From Papaver somniferum (taxonomy: Eukaryota; Streptophyta; Magnoliopsida; Ranunculales; Papaveraceae): DNA of 64,000 nt. Position numbers and translations under genes: made by a program. The notes beneath the pieces were generated by a model, which was not told where the DNA came from, searched no databases, and worked only from the letters and a program-made list of their open reading frames with translations. Below are positions 10,468-21,777 of this stretch, one piece after another. Where the stretch lies: positions 154,744,210 through 154,808,209 of the forward strand of contig NC_039359.1 of NCBI RefSeq assembly GCF_003573695.1, given 5' to 3'. Every line of letters begins with the position of its first letter. The first letter of the stretch is position 1.

Positions 10468-12160
10468 GATTCCAAATTCGTTCGTGAAGTTCAAGCCCGC
10501 GAACTCAGTCCGCGAACCTAGTCCGCGAATTGGCGGAAGTCTCTTTTCCGAGATTTTCTGCTGAGTTTGGAAAACTCTGTCGATTGCCTTAAGTCCGCGA
10601 ACTTGTTTGTGAGCTAAGTGATTATGATCTAAAGATGTGCTCTGAACATGAAACTTAAATTACTAAGGAATGCATTATGCAAACCGTGGCTATAAAGTTC
10701 ATGAGCCTATTCAATAGATTCGAATCATCTTTGTTTCAATTGTGTCTTGTGTAGTTACATAAGATCTCATAGCAATTGAAAAACTCTCTAACTAGTTCAT
10801 TTGAGTCAGTTGAACTAGTTATGGTGAAGAAGAACTAGGTTAATACGAATTGCACATAGGTTAACCTTTTGGGTTACTATGTTGAACCAACATACACGTA
10901 CACGTTTGGGCATGATTTTCATAACCCAGTAAACGTCTACCCAAGTGTGTGTGACAAGCTAAGTTTTCGATCTAACGGTTGAGAAATATTAGCTTGAATC
11001 TAAATCAGGTTTTCATCTAACGATGAATATGGATTGTTTTGTAACTAAGGCAAAACCCTGATTTGAAGGCTATATAAAGGAGACATCTTGTATTGTGCAA
11101 AACTAATCCCCACACGTCTGTGTGATACTGCGCTCGCTAGAGTCGATTCTCCTCTAACCTTTGGTTTTCTTCTCTAAAACCAGGTTAACAACTTAAAGAC
11201 TTCATTGGGATTGTGAAGCCAGACCGATACTACTTTTATCGTAGTTGTGTGATCTGATCTTGCTTCTTCTATCGTACGAGTACAATCTATTGATTTGCTT
11301 GAGATCATGAGAGTTCTCCGATAGGAAAGATAAAGAAGTCACAAACATCATCGTCTCGCTGTTTGTGATTCCTCGACAAACCGCTTGTGTAGTCAAGAAG
11401 GATTGTTGAGAGGTGATTGATTAATCTAGGTGTTCACCTTGATTTTATATCTTAAGACGAAACAAAAAACCTAAGGTTTTTCTGTGGGAGACAAATTTAT
11501 CCTTTGATAGACTTTTCTGTGTGAGACAAATTTGTTTATTATCAAGTGTGCGATTTTGGGTTGGAGTAACTCTTAGTTGTGGGTAAGATCATCTAAGGCA
11601 ATCAAGTGCGCAGTATCCTGCTGGGATCAGAGGCTTGGGAGTACAACTGTACCTTGAATCGGGGGGAGACTGATTGGGCCTCAACTATAGTCCAGTACGA
11701 ATTTAGCTTGTAGTAGGCTAGTGTATGTAGCGGCTTAATACAATGTGTATTCAATCTGGACTAGGTCCCGGGGTTTTTCTGCGTTTGCGGTTTCCTCGTT
11801 AACAAAACTTCTGGTGTCTGTGTTGTTTCTTTTCCGCATTATATTTTTTACATAATTTAAATAATACAGGTTGTGTGTTAAAGATCATCAAATGGAAATC
11901 CAACCTTTGGTTGTTGATTGATATTGATTGATCCTTGGACATTGGTCTTTGATACCGTCCAAGTTATCTCTCTTTGATAAAGACTCGCAGATTTCCATTT
12001 GCTTGAGTAAAGATCAAATCGAGAGATTGAGATATAAACTCTTTGATATATATTTTTATTGATTGAGTCTAAATGTCTAGTTGATTCTCATAAAAAGTAT
12101 ATTGGAGTTTGTCCATACAGATTGCTAAGCGAAATATTTTGTTAGACCCCCGCTTTTTCA
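10468..12160 (+). repeat. C1 5' LTR, 3' portion
   Basis: Corresponds to about 15612-17357 of the C1 3' LTR and ends in CCCCCGCTTTTTCA directly before the primer site. It includes a GTCCGCGAAC-type motif array (10500-10600), a TATATAAA box at 11071-11078 and the downstream R/U5 region. The missing 5' part is separated by the G1 insertion. Confidence 0.88.
11071..11078 (+). promoter_or_regulatory. TATA box, C1 5' LTR
   Basis: TATATAAA followed by GGAGA. The same box recurs at 16217-16224 in the C1 3' LTR, 20454-20461 and 31164-31171 (minus) in C2, 46011-46018 (minus, TATATAAG) in C4 and 61010-61017 in C5. It therefore marks the conserved core promoter of this LTR group. Confidence 0.65.
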
Positions 12161-12162
12161 AT

Positions 12163-12174
12163 TGGTATCAGAGA
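12163..12174 (+). promoter_or_regulatory. Primer binding site of C1 (initiator tRNA-Met)
   Basis: TGGTATCAGAGA follows the LTR end after 2 bp. It is complementary to the 3' end of plant initiator tRNA-Met apart from the last base (usually C), the standard primer of copia elements. Confidence 0.8.
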
Positions 12175-12227
12175 AGGAAAACACGTTAAAGACCTCATCA
12201 GTCTGTGTTTATAGCAATCTGACTCTA

Positions 12228-12862
12228 TAGATGGAAATGCTATCTCTGTAAATGTACCACCAGTCTTCGATGGCTCAAACTATATATGGTGGAAAGTTTC
12301 TATGCGCACATTCTTCAGTCGCGTGAATTCCAATCATGGATCTATGTTGTGAATGTATATGAAACTCCCGCTGTTATGGAAATAGATGCATTTGTACCTA
12401 AAGAATTTCTTATGTATAATGATGTCGAGTTAATTGCTGCAAGTCAAAACTCCGACGGGATAAACGCCATCCTGCATGCTATTACCCCAAATCTTCGAAA
12501 TCATGTGGCCTTGTGCACGACATCTAAAGAAGCTTGGGATACTTTGGAAAGCGTATTTGATGGTAACCCCAGTTAAAAGGAAGCTAGGCTTCAAAACCTT
12601 AATCCCGAATGGGAAGACCTTTATATGGCAGAAGAAGAATCGTTTGATAATTTTTATCACAAACTGTCTGAAATTGTTAATGCATCATGTGCATTGGGTA
12701 AGACCATTCCTGCAAAGGAAATTGTGATGAAAATCCTCTGATCGCTGCCATCCAGATACGAGTCCAAAAAACATGCCATCGTTGAGGGAAATAACCTTAA
12801 TGCTCTTTCGCGAAACACACTTGTCGGAAAACTTAGAATTTTAGATCGCGAATACATGTCAA
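12228..12862 (+). pseudogene. Copia-type Gag (UBN2-like) remnant of C1
   Basis: Starts with the copia Gag opening pattern PPVFDGSNYIWW, then a one-base deletion near 12310-12313 shifts the frame. It continues SREFQSWIYVV, a long helical block with SKEAWDTLESVFDGNPS, a TAA at 12574-12576, SFDNFYHKL, NASCALGKTI, a TGA near 12739 and SRYESKKHAIVEGNNLNALS. These blocks match the Gag-2/UBN2 capsid fold and the C3 and C6 Gags. A zinc knuckle expected downstream is missing. Gag would form the virus-like particle; this copy cannot be translated whole. Confidence 0.82.
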
Positions 12863-12865
12863 GAG

Positions 12866-13168
12866 GTGACCATCTATTTTCTAGCAATCACGTCACTTCT
12901 CCTGATTCGTTTCGATTCTTATGACAATGAGACGTGCTACGACAAACATGTCTCTTATTCTGATGAGAACCCTACTGTCTATCAGTTTGATAAGCTCTCT
13001 TTTACCATGAATCTCGTCTTGGAACAAGTTCGTGCCCTGAAAAATGAACTTGAAGTTTTTTCCAAAAGACTTGAGGAGAAAATTGATAGTCTTGAATCCA
13101 GGATTGACCTAATCGAAGATGAGCTTGAAGAATATAGAGAATACGACAAGATTATTCAAGGTGAGTGA
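12866..13168 (+). CDS. Small coiled-coil ORF2 of C1
   Basis: An open 100-residue frame directly after the Gag remnant. The first half has DSYDNETCYDKH, similar to the acidic stretch after the zinc knuckle in C6 Gag (DSYDSEEEE), so this part is probably a frame-shifted Gag end. The second half is a strong Glu/Lys/Leu heptad coiled coil of about 50 residues (from MNLVLEQVRALKNEL to LEEYREYDKI). Elements C3, C4 and C6 also have a small helical or coiled-coil ORF after gag. The true start is uncertain. Function unknown. Confidence 0.4.
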   Translation: MTIYFLAITSLLLIRFDSYDNETCYDKHVSYSDENPTVYQFDKLSFTMNLVLEQVRALKNELEVFSKRLEEKIDSLESRIDLIEDELEEYREYDKIIQGE

Positions 13169-14898
13169 AATGACTGTTAAGAGGTATAGAATAGCGAAGA
13201 TTGTGACTACACATAAATATTTTTGTTTTCATATTCTTATGTTTATTTTTAGGTTTATTGGTTCTAAATTCTAAAAATATTTGGAGGATAATATTATTGT
13301 AGTATTAATCTGTTTTAAAGTATTGCAATATTTTTATGGGATATGTATTGTTTGCGTCCGTGAACTTGAAGGTCCCATATTGTGTCAAAAGTAAAGTCGT
13401 TCATAAATTGATATTCGTATTGATAAAAGGATGAATGGACTTTTTACAATTACAAAAGTTATGTCTATGCAGTCATTTATTTGATGGAAAATAGGATGAA
13501 ATCTTTTGTTTGACAAGGATAAAGTCTATCATGTCGTTATGCAAATAGTGATGGAAAATAGAATAGATCCTTGTATGTTATCCACGGTATTGATCTTCAT
13601 TGATCCATTTTGTTATGTTTTACCGTGAAGGATCCATTGTGTATCTTATGTTGAGAACCTTAGAACTATGTCGATTAATATTGGCCTTGTTGGTTGTTCC
13701 ATGAGATGCTATATGTTGAGCATTCTTGAACTAAATTAATCATCTTGATTGGTTATTTAGTTATTTGCTCCGAAAGTCTTCTTTTGTCGAGCAAAATATT
13801 TTGACAATTAAATTGATTGCTTCGATGATTAGTTTGGTTGTGTATTCCAATTAAATTAATTATAGGTTCTCTTGTAATTAATCTATTTGAGTTTTTCATA
13901 TATTCCACAAGTTCTTGTGTTGAGTATATGAACGGCTATACTAATCATGTTCTATTAGTTGATGTAGTCGTATATTCCGTAAGGTTTTCCTTATGCTGAG
14001 TATTTGAACGATTAAGGTAGTCATCTCCGTGTGGTTATCTTAGTCGTAGCTCCGTGAGTTTTCTTATGTTGAGCACAATCAATTAAGTTGATCACTTTTG
14101 TGGTTTGATTTAGTTGTGTATTCCGATTAAATTAATCATGGGTTTACTTGTGATTAATTTGGTTGAATTTTGGATATAAAAAATTATTTCCATGGTTTTT
14201 GGTGTCCAATTAAAAAATCTTTCTTTTATTTCGAAATTAAGGCCGCTCTTGTTGTTCTTTCGGGAATGACATCAAATGGGGAGAGTTCTTTTGAACTTGT
14301 GCTTAATGGTAATATCTTGCGGGGTGCGCGACTGTGGAATTTTATAGGGGTTATCTTGTATCTTAAAACTCCTTGATGATGCATTTAGCTTTGGCTTTAT
14401 GATTGCATCTAAATTAAGTTGGTATGTATTTTTTTATTTTAGTCTATGAAATATCTCTTGTGGAAATTTCATTATGATCCCGTTCTTTTACCTTTGCCAA
14501 TTTTATTAACAAAAAGGGGGAGAAATAATATAGTTCACAATACAAATACATATGGTTTTCGGATCATTGTGTAAGGGGGAGTGGTTTCCATGATCGAGAT
14601 GGAGTATTGACTAAGGGGGAGTGATACATATCACCATAGTATTGTTGTTAAAGTCGTGATGCAATTGGACTTTGATGTTACATAATGATACTATGACACT
14701 GTATAATAATGATCGAGAATCTCGATTTCTCTCATTGTTATAGGTACGGATCTTCAACAATGGTGGTTGTAAACTTACAACCTTTGGGATCATTGGAGTA
14801 CTTGGAAGGACAAAGATTGCAAGGAACGTTGAAGATTAGACTATGGAATAGGAGCCACTAAAGTTTATCTTTTTTTATATTCCATATGTATTAATAGT
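13169..14898 (+). other. C1 non-coding 3' interior with reiterated polypurine tracts
   Basis: About 1.7 kb of AT-rich DNA with many short variants of TTGTGTTGAG/ATTCCGT..GAGTATTTGA and no convincing ORF. Three internal purine tracts occur at 14511-14524 (AAAAAGGGGGAGAA), 14573-14581 and 14613-14621 (both TAAGGGGGAG-like). The first follows a TTGCCAATTTTATTAACAAA half-palindrome. The same region occurs in inverted orientation in C2 (21776-23500), C3 (36870-38000), C4 (47070-48270) and, more diverged, C6 (53760-55500). Confidence 0.6.
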
Positions 14899-14928
14899 TT
14901 TGTCACTAAAATTGACAAAGGGGGAGAT
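14899..14928 (+). promoter_or_regulatory. Hairpin plus polypurine tract of C1
   Basis: TTTGTCA (14899-14905) pairs with TGACAAA (14913-14919) across a 7-nt loop, directly followed by GGGGGAGA and the LTR start. The same hairpin and tract adjoin the 3' LTRs of C2, C3, C4 and C6. Confidence 0.75.
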
Positions 14929-17357
14929 TGTTAGAGCATAGCTCGGTCGACCTCGCATGCGTTGCTATATCAAGCATGTTTGTCAATATTAGTTATCAAA
15001 ACTATGAGTCTTGATTTCTAGTCTATTATGGCTATGTCTCGGACTAGGATAAAAAAGTGTAGTTGAGCTCAAGGACTTCATGGAGATTCATCATACAACG
15101 ACGAAGATCTACTCAAGGAACCGTGTAACTTCATCAACAAAAAGGTATGTGGAGACTTGAACATCTATCACTCAAAAGTCTATCTATTCTATCTCCTACT
15201 TCTTATGAGACAAAAAGTCGTATGCTATATAGACTGGATCATACACATTTGACATTTCGAGCTGAGTATTCACTACTTATTTTTTTCTCGAAATCGTGTG
15301 TTGGTAAAACGTTTCGCTTTGATCAAGTTTATCTTCACCTAGTGACGAAAGTCATGAAAAGTTTCAATTATTTTGAGAATTTCTCTGACGTGAAACGGTC
15401 TGTGAATAACGGCTATATAATGTCCTCTGAGAATGTCTCAATGATTGGAATGATAGTTTAGATTACATAACCATGTATTCCTTAATCCGAAGTTTTCGAA
15501 CTTTGTTGATTGAGAGAAACCGGAGGAATTAGCTTTGCCAAGTCCGCGAACTCAGTTTGCAAACTCAGTCCGCGAACTGTCGGAAGTTCGTGTACCAATA
15601 ATTTCTGCTGAGATTCCAAATTCGTTCGTGAAGTTCAAGCCCGCAAACTCAGTCCGCGAACCTAGTCCGCGAACTGGCGGAAGTCTCTTTGCCGAGATTT
15701 TCTGCTGAGTTTGGAAAACTCTGTCGATTGCCTTAAGTCCGCGAACTTGTTTGTGAGCTAAGTGGTTATGATCTAAAGATGTGCTCTGACCATGAAACTT
15801 AAATTACTAAGTAATGCTTTATGCAAACCGTGGATATAAAGTTCATGAGCCGATTCAATCGAATCGAATCATCTATGTTTCAATTGTGTCTTGTGTAGTT
15901 GCATAAGATCTCATAGAAATTGAACAACTCTTTAACTAGTTCATTTGAGTCAATTGAACTAGTTATGGTGAATAAGAACTAGGTTAATATGAATTTCTCA
16001 TATGGTTAACCTTTTGGGTTACTATGTTGAACCAACATACACGTACACGTTTGGGCATGGTTTTAACAAACCCAGTAAACGTCTACCCAAGTGTGTGTGA
16101 CAAGCTAAGTTTTCGATCTAACGGTTGAGAAATATTAGCTTGAATCTAAATCAGGTTTTCATCTAACGGTGAATATGGATTTCTTTGTAACTAAGGCAAA
16201 ACCCTGATATGAAGGCTATATAAAGGAGACATCTAGTATTGTGCAAAACTAATCCCCACACGTCTGTGTGATACTAGTGCGCTCGCTAGAGTCGATTCTC
16301 CTCTAACCTTTGGTTTTCTTCTCTAAAACCAGGTTAACGACTTAAATACTTCATTGGGATTGTGAATCCAGACCGATACTACTTTTATCGTAGTTGTGTG
16401 ATCTGATCTTGCATCTTCTATGTACGCGTACAATCTAATGATTTGCTTGAGATCGTGAGAGTTCTCCGATAGGAAAGATAAAAAAGTCACAAACATCTTC
16501 GTCTCACTGTTTGTGATTCCTCGACAAACCGCTTGTGTAGTCAAGAAGGATTGTTGAGAGGTGATTGATTAATCTAGGCTGTTCTTCGGGAATATAAGAC
16601 CGAATTATCAATTGGTTCCTGTTCACCTTGATTTTATATCTTAAGACGGAACAAAAAACCTAGGGTTTTTCTGTGGGAGACAGATTTATCCTTTGATAGA
16701 CTTTTCTGTGTGAGACAGATTTGTTTATTATCAAGTCTGCGATTTTGGGTTGCAGCAACTCTTACTTGTGGGCGAGATCATCTAAGGGAATCAAGTGCGC
16801 AGTATCCTGCTAGGATCAGCGGCGTAGGAGTACAACTTTACCTTGAATCGGTGGGAGACTGATTGGGGTTCAACTATAGTCCAGTCCGAAGTTAGCTTGT
16901 AGTATGCTAGTGTCTGTAGCGGCTTAATACAGTGTGTATTCAATCTGGACTAGGGCCCGGGGTTTTTCTGCATTTGCGGTTTCCTCATTAACAAAACTTC
17001 TGGTGTTTGTGTTATTTATTTTTCGCATTGTATTTTTTATATAATTGAAATAATACAGGTTGTGCGTTAAAGATCATCAATTGGAAATCCAACCTTTGGT
17101 TGTTGATTGATATTGATTGATCCTTGGACATTGGTCTTTGGTACCGTCCAAGTTATCTCTCTTTGATAAAGACTCGCAGATTTCCATTTGCTTGAGTAAA
17201 GATCAAATCGACAGATTGAGATATAAACTCTTTGATATATCTTTTTATTGATTGAGTCTAATTGTCTAGTTGATTCTCATAAAAATTATATTGGAGTTTT
17301 TCCATACAGATTTCTAAGCGAAATATTGGGTGGTGTTGTTAGACCCCCGCTTTTTCA
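14929..17357 (+). repeat. C1 3' LTR (2429 bp)
   Basis: Starts TGTTAGAGCATAG and ends CCCCCGCTTTTTCA. U3 contains a motif array (15541-15745), then TATATAAA at 16217-16224. The 5' LTR piece aligns to its last 1.75 kb with scattered substitutions and a few short insertions, one of which (about 16575-16625) is absent from 11410-11440. Confidence 0.88.
15541..15745 (+). repeat. U3 motif array GTCCGCGAAC in the C1 3' LTR
   Basis: The short motif AGTCCGCGAACT and one-base variants recur about six times in 200 bp, interspersed with CTGCTGAG and GGAAGT. The corresponding arrays are at 10500-10600 (C1 5' LTR) and, inverted, 20930-21130 and 31640-31800 (C2). Confidence 0.7.
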
Positions 17358-18202
17358 ACGTCCTTTATAGCCTAAGAGTTGCTTCATCTGCAGTGAAGAC
17401 TTTTGATACCAATCTTCCTAACAAATAATCCTATTTGATTTTCGTTTACATCCAACATCAAGGTGTGGAAATATGTTTTCAATAGACAAAGCTATAAAAC
17501 CTCACAAATTCGGATCTTACGAATCCCGAAGATAAGCCTAGATTCTTAACCACCTCTCAAGAAAAATCTTCAAAATATCAACTAAGATCAATTTTCAGAT
17601 ATCTTGAACTATTTCCAACTGAATTTGCAATTTGCGAACTGGTTCGCCAACCTTCCTGTATTTCTGAAAATCATATATCTATGGTAAGCAAATTGGTCTG
17701 CCAACCTGCCCTGAGTAGAAAATTTGTAAGTTCAATATTTCTCTCTTATAATGTTTGAAATATTCTCAAGTGATAAAATCATTTGCACGGGCAATTTTCA
17801 ATTGATCCGCAAATTAATTCGTATGACTAATATTTTTAACGATCTTTGAACATCTTTTCTTAGAATCATATTTTGATATTTTTCACAAGACAAGATTGAC
17901 TCGAAACTTCTTCTTTGTAAATCTACTAGAAGTCATACGACATAGTCTCAATAGATAAAATGGTGAGATAATTAGTAAAATATAATGGTTCAGTCTTCAC
18001 ATACCTGATACAGAAGTTCTCTAAATGTCTTCGTCGATCTTCAGTCTTCAATGATGATATCAGATACTCAACTATAAATTCTAACCTAATCCGAGACCTG
18101 ACTTAGTAGAGTAGAAATCAAGATATAGTTATAATAATCTAAAAATTGACAACAATCTTGACATATTAAAATTTGTAGGTTCAACCGGGCAATACTCTAA
18201 CA
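17358..18202 (-). repeat. Remnant of a copia-type LTR, minus strand
   Basis: The right end reads ATACTCTAACA, the complement of the TGTTAGAGTAT start shared by this LTR group. Inside are recognisable U3 phrases (TGGTTCAGTCTTCAC, TCCGAGACCTGAC) also found in C3 near 36600-36730. Two copies of a GAACTGGTTCGCCAACC-like motif (about 17635 and 17690) sit where other LTRs have their arrays. The left edge is where C1 ends. No purine tract adjoins 18202, so this is the outer end of an LTR. Confidence 0.6.
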
Positions 18203-18960
18203 CATCATCCTCATGTATTGGCCTCAAGTTTTTCACATTCATCAAAAGGGACTTTCCTGTAGAGTTTGGCCTCCACAATACATGGGAATCCATACCACAC
18301 TAAGACCCACCCTCATATTCTATCGTATATTACACAATATCCTTATGTAATCTCGTGCTCTCCAGATAACTCATCCTAGTCACAATGCACAAATTAGGAA
18401 ATATTCCTCTATTTCAGTCAATATTAGCTGTACATAATATTGTTACCCTATCACTGTATCGTCAAGAAAGATGACTCAGTCACACAAATGAGGGAATATC
18501 GTCCAATTGATATTTCGTCTGGTGGTCTATGTCACGTGTGGGAAATACCCAATTGTATTTTTCACCACTAAAGAAAAGAGTCGATCGAGGAGGTTACGCG
18601 AATCAAGGGATCCTTAGTTATTCCTATGATTACGGAAGGAGTTCTCCTCACATCACCGAACCGAGAGTATAAAATTCCATGTATAAATATATCATTTTTC
18701 AACCCTGCTATACAAATCTCACGTAGCATTTTTCTACAAACTATAATTTCCCCAATCTCTTCTTTTTTGCTTTGCTCTCTTTGATCTATCTCATGTGATT
18801 GAAGTATTCTTCGAATGGATAATATCTTTGCTAATACAAAGATTATTCCTGCTTAACCTCATGCAACTCATACTCATACTCAAAACCTTAAATCTAAATT
18901 CTACCTCTTCACGTTTTTAGGTATCTACCATCTTGTCCTCACAAAAATTTACGTATTGGA
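18203..18960 (+). repeat. Degenerate LTR-like remnant, possibly gypsy
   Basis: A stretch near 18520 (TCTGGTGGTCTATGTCACGTG) resembles G1 LTR sequence near 9830 (TCTGGCGGTCTACGACACGTG), and a TATAAATATA box lies at about 18683. No ORF. This is a weak match by eye. Confidence 0.35.
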
Positions 18961-19327
18961 TTGAATTTTATATTAGATGAAGCCCACTAAAGATAAATAA
19001 GAAAAAGTTCTAAAAACTTCAGAAAGCAGTGGAAGTATGATTACATGTTATTAAGGCTAGATATTTTTTCATATTCACTTTGCCCTTTTTTTTTCAATTA
19101 GTGAAAAGTTTTCAGTGGAACTTAAAAATAATTAAACATAAAAATCAATTTGATCCATCTTTATCCATGATACACCCACCAAACCAGTCATTGGGTTCAA
19201 ATTCATTCGATAACGAGTTGGACATGAATAAAAAATCTTAAATTCTTCAATGAGAAGATTGGTGTTATTGGGTTCAAATCCATTGGATGATGGATAAGAC
19301 ATAACTGGAAAAATCTGAAAACGTGAG
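18961..19327. other. Unassigned AT-rich stretch
   Basis: No gene or clear element boundary. A phrase TTGGGTTCAAAT(T/C)CATT occurs twice, about 74 bp apart (near 19189 and 19267), each followed by a GGACATGA- or GACATAA-like phrase. It is an old two-copy tandem repeat. Confidence 0.35.
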
Positions 19328-21746
19328 TGAAAAAGCGGGGGTCTAATAACACCACCCAATATTTCGGTTAGCAATCTGTATGGACTAACTCCGAAATACT
19401 TTGCTAGAGAATACACTAGACAGTCAGACTCAATCTAGATAAAAGTATCTCAAGGAGTTAATATCTCTCTCTTGATTTCATTTTTACTCTAGCTAAAAAC
19501 AATAGTGAGTCTTTATCAAATACAAGGAATACTTGGACGGTACCAAAGACCAATGTCCAAGGATCAATCAATATCAATTAACAACCAAAGGTTGGATTTC
19601 CAATTGATGATCACGAACATACAACCTGTATTATTTCAATTATATAAAATATAATGCGGAAAAGAAATAACACAGACACCAGAAATTTTGTTAACGAGGA
19701 AACCGCAAATGCAGAAAAACCACAGGACCTAGTCCAGATTGAATACACATTGTATTAATCCGTTACAGACACTAGCCTACTGCAAACTAACTTCGGACTG
19801 GACTATAGTTGAACCCCAATCAGTCTCCCACTGATCCAAGGTACAGTTGTACTCCTACGCCTCTGATCCCAGCAGGATATTGCACACTTGATTCCCTTAG
19901 CTGATCTCACCCACAACCAAGAGTTGTTGTAACCCAAAATCACAGACTTGATAATAAACAGATCTGTCTCATACAGAAAAGTCTATAAGAGGATAAATCT
20001 GTCTCCCACAGATAAACCCTAGGTTTTGTTCTGTCTTTAGATATAAAATTAAGGTAACGGGAACCAATTGATAATCCGGTCTTATATTCCCGAAAAACAG
20101 CCTAGATTAATCAATCACCTCTCTACAATCCTTCCTGACTACACAAGCGGATTGTCGAGGAATCACAAACAGTGAGACGAAGATGTTTGTGACTTCTTTA
20201 TCTTGCCTATCGGAGAACTCTCACGATCTCAAGCCAATCAATTGATTGTACTCGTACGATAGAAGATGCAAGATCCGATCACACAACTACGATAAAGTAG
20301 TATCGGTCTGGCTTCACAATCCCAATGAAGTCTTTAAGTCGTTAACCTGATTTTAGAGAAGAAAATCAAAGGTTAATGGAGATCGACTCTAGCGGGCGTA
20401 CTAGTAGCACACAGACGTGTGGGGATTAGTTTTTCACAATGCTGGATGCCTCCTTTATATAGCCTTCAAATCAGGGTTTTTCCTTAGTTACAAAGCAATC
20501 CATATTCACCGTTAGATGAAAACCTGATTTAGATTCAAGCTAATATTTCTCAACCGTTAGATCGAAAACTTAGCTTCTCACACACACTTGGGTAGATGTT
20601 TACTGGGTTCGTGAAAACCATGCCCAAACGTGTACGTGTATGTTGGTTCAACATAGTAACCCAAAAGGTTAACCATATGAGCATTTCATATTAACCTTGT
20701 TTTTCTTCACCATAACTAGTTCAATTGACTCAAATGAACTAGTTAAAGAGTTGTTCAATTTCTATGAGATCTTATGCAACTACACAAGACACAATTGAAA
20801 CAAAGATGATTCGATTCGATTGAATCTTCTCATGAACATTATAGCCACAGTTTGCATAAAACATTCCTTAGTAATTTAATGTTTCATGTTCACAGCAGAT
20901 CTTTAGATCATAACCTCTTAAGTTCACAAACAAGTTCGCGGACTTAAGTTAATCGGTTGACTTTTCCAAACTCAGCAGAAATTCTCGGAAAGAGAACTTC
21001 CGCCAGTTCACGGACTGGGTTCGCGGACTTAGCACACAAACGAGTTTTGGAAAATCCCAGCAGAAATTCTCGGTCGAGAACTTCCGACAGTTCGCGGACT
21101 GAGTCTGGGAGCTAGGTTCGCGGACTTGGTAAGCCAATTCCACAGTCCTCCTGATTTCTCTTGATCAACAAAGTTCGAAAACTCCGGTTCAAGGAATACA
21201 TGGTTATGTAATCTAAACTCTCATTTCAATCATTGAGACATTCTCAGAGGACGCTATGTAGCCGTTATTCACAGACCGATTCACGTCAGAGCAATTCTCA
21301 AAGTGATTGAAACTTTTCATGACTTTCGTCACTAGGTGAAGATAAACTTGATAAAAGTGAAACGCTTCACCGACACACGATTTCGAGATAAAAGATAAGC
21401 AATGAATGCTCAGCTCAAAATATCAAATGTGTATGATTTAGTCTATATAGCATACGACTTTTGTCTCATAAGAAGTAGGAGATAGAAGAGATACACTTTT
21501 GAGTGATAGATAAGTTCAAGTCTCCACATACCTTTTTGTTGATGAAGTTCCACGGTTCCTTGTATAGATCTTCGTCGTTGTATGAAGAATAGCCATGAAG
21601 TCCTTGAGATGAACTACACTTTTCTATCCTAGTCCGAGACTTATCTATGTAGGCTAGACATGAAGACTTATAATTTTGATCACTAACATTGACAAACATG
21701 CTTGAGATAGCAACGCATGCGAGGTTGAACGAGTTATGCTCTAACA
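19328..21746 (-). repeat. C2 3' LTR (2419 bp)
   Basis: The left end TGAAAAAGCGGGGGTC and right end ATGCTCTAACA are the complements of the C1 LTR ends. It has TATATAAA (minus) at 20454-20461 and inverted copies of the GTCCGCGAAC array at 20930-21130. The matching C2 5' LTR is recognisable over its whole remaining length with scattered substitutions. Confidence 0.88.
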
Positions 21747-21777
21747 ATCTCCCCCTTGTCAATTTTAGTGACAAAAC
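21747..21777 (-). promoter_or_regulatory. Polypurine tract and hairpin of C2
   Basis: Read on the minus strand, TTGTCACTAAAATTGACAAG is followed by GGGGGAGAT and then the LTR. It is the same arrangement as C1 14899-14928, with the stem shortened by one pair. Confidence 0.75.

Larger units (their letters stand above)
10468..17357 (+). mobile_element. C1: gag-only copia-type LTR element, plus strand
   Basis: The visible parts are the 3' 1.7 kb of the 5' LTR (10468-12160), a tRNA-Met primer site, a degenerate Gag region, a small ORF2, a long non-coding 3' region, a polypurine tract and a complete 3' LTR (14929-17357). The interior is only about 2.77 kb. It has no protease, integrase, reverse transcriptase or RNase H in any frame I read. 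G1 is inserted in the 5' LTR, so the start of C1 lies left of the window. This design fits non-autonomous, gag-retaining terminal-repeat elements. Confidence 0.85.
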
